Part shown: in pieces, positions 37,677-44,962 of the stretch | How the letters are laid out: the number at the start of each line of letters is the position of its first letter | Position numbering within the stretch: the first letter of the stretch is position 1 | Source of the DNA: Dasytiphilus stammeri_K | GTDB taxonomy: Bacteria > Pseudomonadota > Gammaproteobacteria > Enterobacterales > Enterobacteriaceae | Direction of reading: 5' to 3' | Length of the DNA: 64,000 nt | Assembly: GCA_041944835.1 (NCBI GenBank) | Contig: CP145879.1 | Span: forward strand, 186,001 to 250,000 | The notes under the pieces: model-generated | Told to the model about the DNA's origin: nothing | The model's input: only the letters and a program-made list of their open reading frames with translations | Databases searched by the model: none | Translations under genes and position numbers: made by a program

Positions 37677-38300
37677 ATGAGCTATTTATTACCAAATTTA
37701 CCATATTCTTACGATGCATTAGAACCATATATTGATCAAGAAACCATGAAAATTCATCATACTAAACATCATCAAAATTACGTTAACAATACTAATGTAA
37801 TTTTAACCTCATTACCTAATGAATACTCAAAGCTATCAATTGATGAATTAATTATGCAATTGCAAGATATACCAACTGATAAAAGAATGATATTACGTAA
37901 TAATGCGGGAGGTCATGCAAATCATAGCATGTTTTGGAAAGGACTAAAAAAAGGGACGGTTTTACAAGGAGAATTTAAATGTGCTATAGAAAGAGAATTT
38001 AATAGCATTAAGAGTTTTAAAGAATTATTTGAAACAGTTGCTGTAAATCATTTTGGATCCGGTTGGGTTTGGTTAATAAAAAAAGGAAAAAAATTAAATA
38101 TAGTCTCTACAGCTAATCAAGATAATCCTTTAATGGGCGAAAAAATCCTTGGTATATTTGGTTATCCAATTATTGGGTTAGATATATGGGAACATGCTTA
38201 TTATTTGAAATATCAAAATAGACGTTTGGATTATATTAAAGCATTTTGGAATATAATTAACTGGGATGAAGCTACTATTCGTTATTTATATGAATTCTGA
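37677..38300 (+). CDS. sodA: superoxide dismutase (Mn type)
   Basis: It dismutes superoxide in the cytoplasm. The 207 residues align with E. coli SodA (206) from MSYLLPNLPYSYDALEP onward. The metal ligands His27, His83, Asp169 and His173 are present, with GLDIWEHAYYLKYQNRR at the C-terminal pair. ANQDNPLMG supplies the outer-sphere glutamine in the Mn-type position, and RNNAGGHANHSMFWKGL is typical of MnSOD rather than FeSOD. GTGGAGATATAATTAA precedes the ATG. Confidence 0.95.
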   Translation: MSYLLPNLPYSYDALEPYIDQETMKIHHTKHHQNYVNNTNVILTSLPNEYSKLSIDELIMQLQDIPTDKRMILRNNAGGHANHSMFWKGLKKGTVLQGEFKCAIEREFNSIKSFKELFETVAVNHFGSGWVWLIKKGKKLNIVSTANQDNPLMGEKILGIFGYPIIGLDIWEHAYYLKYQNRRLDYIKAFWNIINWDEATIRYLYEF

Positions 38301-38347
38301 TGTAATGAGAAATCTAATCTAAATTAGATGAGGCGGAATATGAATTG

Positions 38348-39349
38348 ATGAAATCAATTGAAGAGTTATTTCTCGAAAAAGAAAAATTTATTTTACCAAT
38401 AAAAAGAGAAGAACTAATTGATCTAATATTGGGCATTAAAGATAGTGCCAAAAATATTTCCTATTATCTTAGTCAAGGCAAATTATTTGATTTAGGTGAA
38501 ATCACACAAAACAAAAATATTCATGGTGAAATTCAAATTAAGTTTGATATATTTGCTAATGATATAATTAAAACTGCTATGAAGCAGCTATCTACTAAAT
38601 GTATAGCTGCAATTCTTACAGAAGAAGATGAAGAATTTATAGTATTACATGAAGGTAAAAAAGGTAAATACATAATGCTCCTAGATCCTATAGATGGATC
38701 TTCAAATATAAAAAATAATATTTCTATAGGTACGATTTTTTCTATCTATCAGCGTATTAGTACTATAGGAAGTAGAATTACAAAATGTGATTTTTTACAA
38801 CCAGGTAAGCATCAAATAGCTGCAGGGTATATAATATATGGTTTTTCAACTATATTGGTTCTAACTTTTGGTTGGGGAGTATATATATATGTTTATAATC
38901 CATTAAATAATATTTGGTATTTAAATAAAAAAGATCATAAGTTTCCGGAAAAAGGTTATATATACTCCATTAATGATGGAAATCATGGTTATTTTCCTTT
39001 AGGGATCAGGAAATATATTGATTTTTGTCATCAGATAAATAAAACCACTACTAAACTTCCTTATACTTTGCGTTATACAGGTTCACTGGTAGCAGATTTC
39101 CATCGTAATTTATTACAAGGTGGTATTTATATATATCCTAACAATACTAAACATCCACAAGGTAAACTTCGATTACTATATGAATGTAATCCTATGGCTT
39201 TTATTGCCGAACAAGCCGGAGGAAAAGCAAGTAATGGAGTCTATCGTATACTAGATATTAAGCCAATTACATTGCATCAATGTTGCCCCTTATTTATAGG
39301 AAATAGAGAAATGGTTGATGAAGTTGAATACTTCATAAAAAACTCTTAA
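38348..39349 (+). CDS. fbp: fructose-1,6-bisphosphatase class I
   Basis: The gluconeogenic phosphatase that forms fructose 6-phosphate. The 333 residues (E. coli 332) include the metal motif LDPIDGSSNI, SIGTIFSIY, RYTGSLVADFHRNLLQGGIYIYP, GKLRLLYECNPMAFIAEQAGGKAS and a C-terminal IGNREMVDEVE. The ATG at 38348 is used with GGCGGA ten bases upstream; the TTG one codon earlier is less likely. It is convergent with tusE. Confidence 0.96.
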   Translation: MKSIEELFLEKEKFILPIKREELIDLILGIKDSAKNISYYLSQGKLFDLGEITQNKNIHGEIQIKFDIFANDIIKTAMKQLSTKCIAAILTEEDEEFIVLHEGKKGKYIMLLDPIDGSSNIKNNISIGTIFSIYQRISTIGSRITKCDFLQPGKHQIAAGYIIYGFSTILVLTFGWGVYIYVYNPLNNIWYLNKKDHKFPEKGYIYSINDGNHGYFPLGIRKYIDFCHQINKTTTKLPYTLRYTGSLVADFHRNLLQGGIYIYPNNTKHPQGKLRLLYECNPMAFIAEQAGGKASNGVYRILDIKPITLHQCCPLFIGNREMVDEVEYFIKNS

Positions 39350-39382
39350 CACTAACTAATGGTAATTTTGAAATCGTTGTAG

Positions 39383-39408
39383 TAATTTTATACATTTGTA
39401 TAAAATTA
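39383..39408. terminator. hairpin between convergent fbp and tusE
   Basis: TAATTTTATAC and GTATAAAATTA form a perfect 11-bp stem with a 4-base loop (ATTT), 33 bases after fbp and 19 bases beyond the tusE stop. Its position suggests a shared bidirectional terminator, though neither side has a clear T run. Confidence 0.5.
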
Positions 39409-39427
39409 AACCGTTTCATCTTTAATC

Positions 39428-39742
39428 TTAAAGACATTTGACTGGTTTAGGTATTCCAGCTAATTTTGCTGCCTGTTTTGCAGGACCTTTAGGAAATAAT
39501 TTTAAAAGATAACGACTATTTCCTTTTTCTGTCCCATATTTTTTTGCTATGGTTTTTACTAACATACGTATGGTTGGTACCATATTAAAATTTAAATAAA
39601 AAGTACGTACAAGAAAAATAATTCTCCAATGCTCTTCATTCAGATTTAAATTTTCTTCAAAAGCTAATTTTTCAGCAATCCTTTCGTTCCAATCACAACT
39701 ATTTATTAAATATCCTTCTGAATCTCGATCAATAGTTAACAT
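39428..39742 (-). CDS. tusE: sulfurtransferase TusE
   Basis: TusE accepts sulfur from TusD and presents it to MnmA for s2U34 formation. The 104 residues (E. coli 109) include EGYLINSCDWNE, EEHWRIIFLVRTFY, RMLVKTIAKKYG and KGNSRYLLKLFPKGPAKQAAKLAGIPKPVKCL, whose penultimate cysteine is the active residue. AGAGGAAT lies before the ATG. It diverges from the tRNA-Ser gene. Confidence 0.96.
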   Translation of the reverse strand: MLTIDRDSEGYLINSCDWNERIAEKLAFEENLNLNEEHWRIIFLVRTFYLNFNMVPTIRMLVKTIAKKYGTEKGNSRYLLKLFPKGPAKQAAKLAGIPKPVKCL

Positions 39743-39820
39743 GTGTTATTCCTCTAAATTATTTAATGAACAATACAAGATTGTATTTACAAATTTATTC
39801 CATATGTTATTTTATTTCTT

Positions 39821-39905
39821 GGAGGAGTGGCCGAGTGGTTGAAGGCACCGGTCTTGAAAACCGGCAATAGGAAACTGTTCGAGAGTTCGAATCTCTCCTC
39901 CTCCG
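39821..39905 (+). tRNA. tRNA-Ser (anticodon UGA)
   Basis: The acceptor stem GGAGGAG pairs with CTCCTCC, the D region TGGCCGAGTGGTTGAAGG and anticodon stem-loop CCGGTCTTGAAAACCGG give anticodon TGA, a long variable arm follows, and the T arm is GAGAGTTCGAATCTCTC. The discriminator G at 39905 is followed by CACCA rather than CCA, so the mature 3' end is apparently not encoded directly. It is the expected substrate of CmoA and CmoB. Confidence 0.95.
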
Positions 39906-40056
39906 CACCAGGTCCCTATTTTTTTTCTTTTAAAGAATTACTTATACTTCCATCAATTAATTATTGCATTTCTTTATTTATTTTTTTGAGATTTCATTAT
40001 TTTACTACTATGCTTATACAAAAAACATTTTTTACATTTGTATAAAGGAATTATTT

Positions 40057-40362
40057 ATGTCACAAGATACTACTTTTTCAAACTTGCAAAAGGATCTAAA
40101 AATTTTAGTTAGTTCTATTGAGAATATGTTGAATAATTGTACGGATAAAAATCCTTCAGATCTGGATAATTTACGTCAAAAAGTTAGACATATCTTAGAT
40201 GAAGCAAGAAAATCTCTTGGAGATTCTAAAGAACATATCATGCAACAAACTCGTCAAGTAGCCAATTTAGCCAACAATTATTTGCATGAAAAACCATGGG
40301 CAGGAGTAGTAATTGGTGCTACTCTAGGTTTAATTTTAGGTTTTTTATTAATGCGTCGTTGA
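40057..40362 (+). CDS. yqjD: ElaB/YqjD family ribosome-associated membrane protein
   Basis: In E. coli YqjD is anchored in the inner membrane by a C-terminal segment and binds ribosomes through its N-terminus, mainly in stationary phase. The 101 residues equal the E. coli length, with a coiled N-terminal region, the KPWAGVVIGATLGLILGFLLMRR anchor and terminal RR. The ATG at 40057 follows AAAGGA; an upstream in-frame ATG would add 31 residues foreign to the family. First of a yqjD-yqjE-yqjK unit. Its survival in a reduced genome is noteworthy. Confidence 0.9.
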   Translation: MSQDTTFSNLQKDLKILVSSIENMLNNCTDKNPSDLDNLRQKVRHILDEARKSLGDSKEHIMQQTRQVANLANNYLHEKPWAGVVIGATLGLILGFLLMRR

Positions 40363-40366
40363 TTTT

Positions 40367-40762
40367 ATGAAAGAATCTAGAATCATTCAGTGCAATAAAG
40401 ATGGAATTATTAATATTGCTGGGAGGATTATTAAGACTCTCATTGACATAATAAAAACCCGTATATCTTTAATTATTACAGAATTAGATGAAGGTAAAAA
40501 TTATATATTACAAATATTAATCCTGATAGGAGTAACACTACTTTTAATGATGGTTTTTTTAAACAGTTTATTAATGCTCTCTATCTTGCTAGTTAGTTCA
40601 AACTATCGTTTAATTGTAATGATTACTATTACTGGAATTTTATTTTTTTTAGCATTGGGTTCAGGTGTATGGACTTTATATAAAATCAAAAAAATAAATT
40701 TATTTTCCTCCACTTGTAAAGTGCTCAAAAATGATAAGAATTATTTTTTAAATAAAAATTAG
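40367..40762 (+). CDS. yqjE: YqjE family membrane protein
   Basis: Function unknown. The 131 residues (E. coli 134) show the family pattern: a conserved first segment IIKTLIDIIKTRISLIITELDEGK, then two membrane-spanning segments at about 42-70 and 76-100, then a lysine-rich tail. It starts 4 bases after yqjD and is followed 12 bases later by yqjK, the same order as E. coli. The call rests on synteny plus this pattern. Confidence 0.85.
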   Translation: MKESRIIQCNKDGIINIAGRIIKTLIDIIKTRISLIITELDEGKNYILQILILIGVTLLLMMVFLNSLLMLSILLVSSNYRLIVMITITGILFFLALGSGVWTLYKIKKINLFSSTCKVLKNDKNYFLNKN

Positions 40763-40774
40763 GAATAATATTGC

Positions 40775-41053
40775 ATGAATCATTATGATTATAATCAACC
40801 TAAGCATAGACTATTAGATCTAGTTCAAGAACAAAGAATCAATTTAACTAGTGAATATAAGGAGTGGAAGAAAATATTATCTAATTACCAACGTAAATTA
40901 CTGATTATACGAAATCGAATAATTATTATTATTAGTATATTAAGTATAATAACTCTTTTTTTAGCACATCATCCTCGAAGATTAATACGTTGGTCAAAAC
41001 GTGCTATGGCTATTTGGAAAATGTGCCAATTATTACGTAAATATTCTCATTAG
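40775..41053 (+). CDS. yqjK: YqjK family protein
   Basis: Function unknown. The 92 residues (E. coli 99) show RLLDLVQEQRINLTSEYKEWKK, a hydrophobic segment at about 45-64 and the conserved HHPRRLIRWSKRAMAIWKM, matching YqjK's HPNMLVRWARRGFGVW. It has one predicted membrane segment. Together with yqjD and yqjE it preserves a complete small operon that has no established essential role. Confidence 0.83.
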   Translation: MNHYDYNQPKHRLLDLVQEQRINLTSEYKEWKKILSNYQRKLLIIRNRIIIIISILSIITLFLAHHPRRLIRWSKRAMAIWKMCQLLRKYSH

Positions 41054-41086
41054 TTAGTATAAAAAAATAAAAAAAAACACTTAATA

Positions 41087-41115
41087 GGATGCTACTTTTT
41101 ATTCAAGTAGCATCC
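41087..41115. terminator. perfect hairpin after yqjK
   Basis: GGATGCTACTT at 41087-41097 and AAGTAGCATCC at 41105-41115 form an 11-bp stem with a 7-base loop, far more GC-rich than its surroundings. No T run follows on the plus strand; on the minus strand a T run lies 10 bases beyond the stem. A terminator or processing element for yqjDEK is likely, but other roles are possible. Confidence 0.6.
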
Positions 41116-41217
41116 ACATACTTACTCAATAAGTACACAATTACTCTTATTTAACACTGTCTAAATTATATATAATGTACATAGTTACATATATATATTT
41201 TATTATAAAAAATATGA

Positions 41218-41226
41218 TGATATAAT
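41218..41226 (+). promoter_or_regulatory. extended -10 promoter of rnpB
   Basis: TGATATAAT at 41218-41226 is a perfect extended -10 element ten bases before the inferred 5' end of RNase P RNA. The -35 region is poor (TTTTAT at 41198-41203), typical of promoters relying on the extended -10. Confidence 0.65.
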
Positions 41227-41235
41227 GATATTAAA

Positions 41236-41600
41236 GGTTAGCTAACTAGACAATCGCTCCTAGCCTAGTTATAACAGAAAGTTAGGGGAGGAAAGTCCGG
41301 GCTCCTACGGGCAGAGTGCCAGGTAACACCTGGAAGATGAAAATCTATGACTAGTGCCACAGAAAAAAAACCGCCATAATAAATAAAAGGTAAGGGTGAA
41401 ATGGTGTGGTAAGAGCACACCGCACTACTGGTAACAGTTAGTGGCAAGGTAAACTCCATTTGGAGCAAGGCTAAATAAGACTCAATAAAATAAGTATGGC
41501 CCATACTGAGTTTGGGTAGGCTGCTTGAGCTAGTAAGTGATTACTAGCCTAGATGAATGATTGTCCTCGACAGAACCCGGCTTATCGGTTAGCTATCCTC
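41236..41600 (+). ncRNA. rnpB: RNase P RNA (M1 RNA)
   Basis: The catalytic RNA that matures tRNA 5' ends. About 365 bases (E. coli 377) contain the conserved GGGGAGGAAAGTCCGGGC near the 5' end, AGAGTGCCAGGTAAC, GGTAAGGGTGAAA, TAAGAGCACACCGC, GGTAACAGT, GGTAAACTCC, and the 3' universal ACAGAACCCGGCTTATCGGTTAGC. The terminal helix P1 forms between GGTTAGCTAAC at the 5' end and GTTAGCTATCC at the 3' end (10 of 11 positions), which sets the boundaries. The protein partner rnpA is not in this window. Confidence 0.96.
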
Positions 41601-41617
41601 TTCTAATATATTGAAGA

Positions 41618-42223
41618 TTATAAATTATCGACATAGTTTTTTAAAAAATTAGCTACTCCCTCTCTATTTGCCCTCATACTCGGTTTCCCTAATTGCCATT
41701 GTGCCGGACATACTTCTCCATCATGTTCTTCATGAAATTGAAGAGCATCAACCATACGTAGCATTTCATCAATATTACGACCTAATGGTAAGTCATTTAC
41801 GACTTGATGACGAATGATACCGCTTTTATCAATTAAAAAAGAAGCTCGTAGAGCAATACCCAATTCAGGATGTTCAATTCCATAAGCTTTTTGAATTTCA
41901 TGTTTTACATCTGCTACCATTGGATATTTAATATTTCCAATCCCTCCATTAGAAACTGGAGTTTTACGCCATGCTTGATGAACAAATACTGAATCAACCG
42001 AAACACCTATTATTTTTACTTCACGTTTTTTAAATTCATCATAGCGTTTATCGAAAGCAATTATTTCTGAAGGACAAACAAAAGTAAAATCCATAGGCCA
42101 AAAGAAAATTATTGCAACTGTTCCATTAATATATTTTTTAAAATGAAAATCCTTAATGATTTCCCCATTACCTAAAATAGCATTACTAGTGAAATTTGGT
42201 GCTAATCTAGATACCAGTATCAT
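41618..42223 (-). CDS. ahpC: typical 2-Cys peroxiredoxin (AhpC/TsaA type)
   Basis: It reduces hydrogen peroxide and organic peroxides. The 201 residues contain the peroxidatic Cys50 in FFWPMDFTFVCPSE and the resolving Cys172 in GEVCPAQW, plus NGGIGNIKYPMVAD and HQVVNDLPLGRNIDEMLR. It resembles the Prx1-like AhpC of Yersinia and Buchnera rather than E. coli AhpC, so the symbol is by convention; no ahpF is adjacent. AGGAG precedes the ATG. With SodA it gives a minimal oxidative-stress defence. Confidence 0.93.
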   Translation of the reverse strand: MILVSRLAPNFTSNAILGNGEIIKDFHFKKYINGTVAIIFFWPMDFTFVCPSEIIAFDKRYDEFKKREVKIIGVSVDSVFVHQAWRKTPVSNGGIGNIKYPMVADVKHEIQKAYGIEHPELGIALRASFLIDKSGIIRHQVVNDLPLGRNIDEMLRMVDALQFHEEHDGEVCPAQWQLGKPSMRANREGVANFLKNYVDNL

Positions 42224-42406
42224 ATTTTTCTCCTATTAGATAGATTCGAATTTTTTCTATAAAAGTAAGAATTACTATTCTAACTAATTTCATTATATTA
42301 TCATATTATTTTTTTTTAAATAGTAATTGCTGAATGACATGAATATTATTCGGCTTATAATTATAAACTATTTGAAGATGATTATTAGTTATAACAGAGT
42401 TTAAAA

Positions 42407-43504
42407 ATGAAATTTAAAATTTATAAAAAAGATGGATTAGCACGTCGCGGTAGTTTGATTTTTGATCGTGGTATTGTAGAAACCCCAACCTTTATACCTG
42501 TTGGTACTTATGGTACTGTTAAAAGTATTAGTTCAGAAGAACTTATACAGCTAGAGGTTCAAATAATTTTAAGTAATACTTTTCATCTTTGGCTTCGTCC
42601 GGGAATAGATATTATAAATTTGCATGGGGACTTACATAATTTTATGAAATGGAATGGTCCAATAATTACTGACTCAGGAGGATTTCAAGTTTTCAGTCTT
42701 AGTAAAATCCGTAGAATTATAGAAAAAGGAGTATATTTTAATAATCCTATAAATGGGGAAAAAGTTTTTTTAGACCCTGAAAAATCAATAGAAATTCAAT
42801 CTAATTTAGGATCCGATATAGTAACTATATTTGATGAATGCACACACTATCCAGTGAGTTGGAATAATGCGAAGGATTCAATGGAATTGTCTCTACGTTG
42901 GGCTGAACGAAGTAAGAATCATTTCAAAAAATTAGGAAATAAAAACTCTCTATTTGGTATTATTCAAGGTAGTATTTATCCCGACCTAAGAGAAAAATCT
43001 CTAAAAGAATTAATGGAAATAGGATTTGATGGTTATGCGATTGGTGGTTTAGCAGTTGGAGAATCGAAAAAAGATATGAGTAAAATTCTTGAGGATCTTT
43101 CTGTAAAGATTCCACCTGATAAACCAAGATATCTTATGGGAGTAGGAAAACCGGAGGACATTATTAATGCGGTATGTAGTGGTATAGATATGTTTGATTG
43201 TGTTATTCCGACTCGGAATGCAAGAAATGGTTATTTATTTGTAACTAATGGAATAGTAAAAATTCGCAATTCTAAATATAAATATGATATATCAAAACTT
43301 GATGATCAATGTGATTGTTATACTTGTAATAATTATAGTCGTGCATATCTACATCATCTAGATAATTGTAATGAAACTTTAGGAATACGTTTAAATACGA
43401 TTCATAATTTACGTTATTATCAGCGATTGATGATAAGTATACGCCATGCAATAGATGGTGGATATCTAAAAAAACTAGCAACTAATTTATTGAGAAATAA
43501 ATAA
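42407..43504 (+). CDS. tgt: queuine/preQ1 tRNA-guanine transglycosylase
   Basis: Tgt replaces guanine-34 with preQ1 in tRNAs for Asp, Asn, His and Tyr. The 365 residues (E. coli 375) have Asp89 in TDSGGFQVFSL, the nucleophile Asp264 in DMFDCVIPTRNARNG, and the zinc ligands in CDCYTC plus the later histidine. queA, which precedes tgt in E. coli, is missing from this locus; yajC follows as usual. Whether preQ1 is made or imported cannot be seen here. Confidence 0.96.
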   Translation: MKFKIYKKDGLARRGSLIFDRGIVETPTFIPVGTYGTVKSISSEELIQLEVQIILSNTFHLWLRPGIDIINLHGDLHNFMKWNGPIITDSGGFQVFSLSKIRRIIEKGVYFNNPINGEKVFLDPEKSIEIQSNLGSDIVTIFDECTHYPVSWNNAKDSMELSLRWAERSKNHFKKLGNKNSLFGIIQGSIYPDLREKSLKELMEIGFDGYAIGGLAVGESKKDMSKILEDLSVKIPPDKPRYLMGVGKPEDIINAVCSGIDMFDCVIPTRNARNGYLFVTNGIVKIRNSKYKYDISKLDDQCDCYTCNNYSRAYLHHLDNCNETLGIRLNTIHNLRYYQRLMISIRHAIDGGYLKKLATNLLRNK

Positions 43505-43514
43505 AGGGGATTTA

Positions 43515-43856
43515 ATGTTTTTTTCTATATATCAGGCAATAGCTAAAGATAATACATCTGTACAGACTAATTCATATTCAATGATCTCCATGATCATAAT
43601 TTTTGCTTTAATTTTATATGTAATTATCTTACGACCACAAATAAAGCGTGCTAAAGAGCATAAAAAAATGATTGAATCAATTATTCAAGGGGATGAAATC
43701 CTGACTACAAGTGGTATAATAGGACGAGTTAGTAAAATAAAAGAAAATTATATCGTTATTGCACTTAATTCTACGACAGAAATTATAATAAAACGCGATT
43801 TTATTTCAGCTATTTTGCCTAAAGGTACAATGAAAGCTTTAAATATATTTTTTTAA
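43515..43856 (+). CDS. yajC: Sec translocon accessory protein YajC
   Basis: YajC is a small inner-membrane partner of SecDF. The 113 residues (E. coli 110) show a short periplasmic N-terminus, one membrane segment (about 23-41), FALILYVIILRPQIKRAKEHKKMI and the soluble domain with GDEILTTSGIIGRVSKI. It follows tgt by 10 bases. secD and secF, its usual downstream neighbours, are absent from this position. Confidence 0.93.
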   Translation: MFFSIYQAIAKDNTSVQTNSYSMISMIIIFALILYVIILRPQIKRAKEHKKMIESIIQGDEILTTSGIIGRVSKIKENYIVIALNSTTEIIIKRDFISAILPKGTMKALNIFF

Positions 43857-43967
43857 AACTTTAATTGAGAATAAAAGATTAATTAACTTCACTTCGAATG
43901 ATTATCTTATAAAATACCATTTTAGGGTTGGACTATTTAAAATTTTTTACTGCCTTAAATTAGATAA

Positions 43968-43993
43968 GTTACATTAGATATGTCTAATGTAAC
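43968..43993. repeat. perfect inverted repeat over the map stop codon
   Basis: GTTACATTAGA at 43968-43978 and TCTAATGTAAC at 43983-43993 form an 11-bp stem with loop TATG. The map stop codon (43974-43976) lies inside it. It separates the convergent yajC and map genes and may terminate one or both, although no T run follows on either strand. Confidence 0.5.
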
Positions 43994-44768
43994 GGGGGAT
44001 ATTTTCATCCTTTCTTAACGTTAAGATTTCACAACCATTCTCTGTTACTAGAACTGTATGTTCATATTGTGCAGAAAGACTATGATCTTTAGTTTTAACT
44101 GTCCAACCATCTTTCATGTTACGAACTTTATAACTTCCTGCGTTAACCATCGGTTCTATAGTAAAAATCATACCGGGTTGGAAAATAATACCATTATCAA
44201 ATGCATCATAATGCAATACTTGAGGTTCTTCATGAAAATTTTTCCCAATTCCATGACCACAATAATCACGTACAACCGAAAAATTCTGAGACTCAACATA
44301 TTTTTGTATTTCTCGACCTAACATTCTCAATCGGATCCCGGGTTTTATAATTTGTAAAGCTAAATATAGACTCTTCTGTGTAACTTGACATAATTTTTTT
44401 GCATTAAGAGTAGTATTACCACCAACAATAAACATTTTAGATGTATCACCATGATAGTTATCTTTAAGAACGGTTACATCTATATTCACAATATCTCCAG
44501 ATTTAAGCACTTGTCGATCATTAGGAATACCGTGACAAACCACATCATTCACGGAAATACAAACTGATTTAGGGAATCCCCGATAGCCTAGGCAAGCGGA
44601 TATAGCATGTTGTGTATTAATAATATAATCATGACAGATAGAATCTAATTGGCTGGTGGTTATTCCAGGTTTTACATATGGTGTAATCATTTCTAATACT
44701 TCAGCAGCCAAATGGCTAGCTATACGAATTTTTTCAATTTCTTCGGGTTTTTTTATAATTACGTTCAT
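43974..44768 (-). CDS. map: methionine aminopeptidase type I
   Basis: It removes N-terminal methionine from nascent proteins and is essential. The 264 residues equal E. coli Map; the metal ligands lie in NIDVTVLKDNYHGDTSKMF (two Asp), CGHGIGKNFHEEP (His), FTIEPMV (Glu) and SAQYEHTVLV (Glu). It diverges from rpsB, as in E. coli, sharing a 194-base control region. Confidence 0.97.
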   Translation of the reverse strand: MNVIIKKPEEIEKIRIASHLAAEVLEMITPYVKPGITTSQLDSICHDYIINTQHAISACLGYRGFPKSVCISVNDVVCHGIPNDRQVLKSGDIVNIDVTVLKDNYHGDTSKMFIVGGNTTLNAKKLCQVTQKSLYLALQIIKPGIRLRMLGREIQKYVESQNFSVVRDYCGHGIGKNFHEEPQVLHYDAFDNGIIFQPGMIFTIEPMVNAGSYKVRNMKDGWTVKTKDHSLSAQYEHTVLVTENGCEILTLRKDENIPRYIRHI

Positions 44769-44857
44769 TATCTATAATTACAATGAATTAAATTCAGTTA
44801 TAGTAACATAAAATTATTAATTTATATTTTGGACACTACAAAAAAAGTATATGAGAT

Positions 44858-44880
44858 AACTCTCAATATTATTGAGAGTT
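44858..44880. repeat. operator-like palindrome at the rpsB promoter
   Basis: AACTCTCAAT, ATT, ATTGAGAGTT: two perfect 10-base arms around three bases. The right arm contains the -35 box of the rpsB promoter. Because map and rpsB diverge here, it cannot be a terminator for either gene; a regulator-binding site or a chance palindrome are the options. Confidence 0.55.
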
Positions 44881-44899
44881 AGTAGTCTCTATGTATAAT
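44872..44899 (+). promoter_or_regulatory. rpsB-tsf promoter
   Basis: TTGAGA (5 of 6 to consensus) at 44872-44877 and a perfect TATAAT at 44894-44899 with a 16-base spacer. Transcription would begin near 44906, leaving a leader of about 57 bases before the rpsB ATG. Confidence 0.7.
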
Positions 44900-44962
44900 T
44901 TGTGTTATAAATAAATGAATGTATATTATTTCTAATATAGAGGTATAATAAGGAATATAAAT

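Noticed and set aside
38340..38350. Two-codon reading frame ATG AAT TGA overlapping the fbp start
   Set aside because: It could suggest translational coupling, but such short frames are frequent by chance and the spacing to the ribosome-binding site is poor.
41265..41504. Minus-strand open frame of 79 codons
   Set aside because: It lies wholly within the RNase P RNA gene, whose conserved segments explain the sequence.
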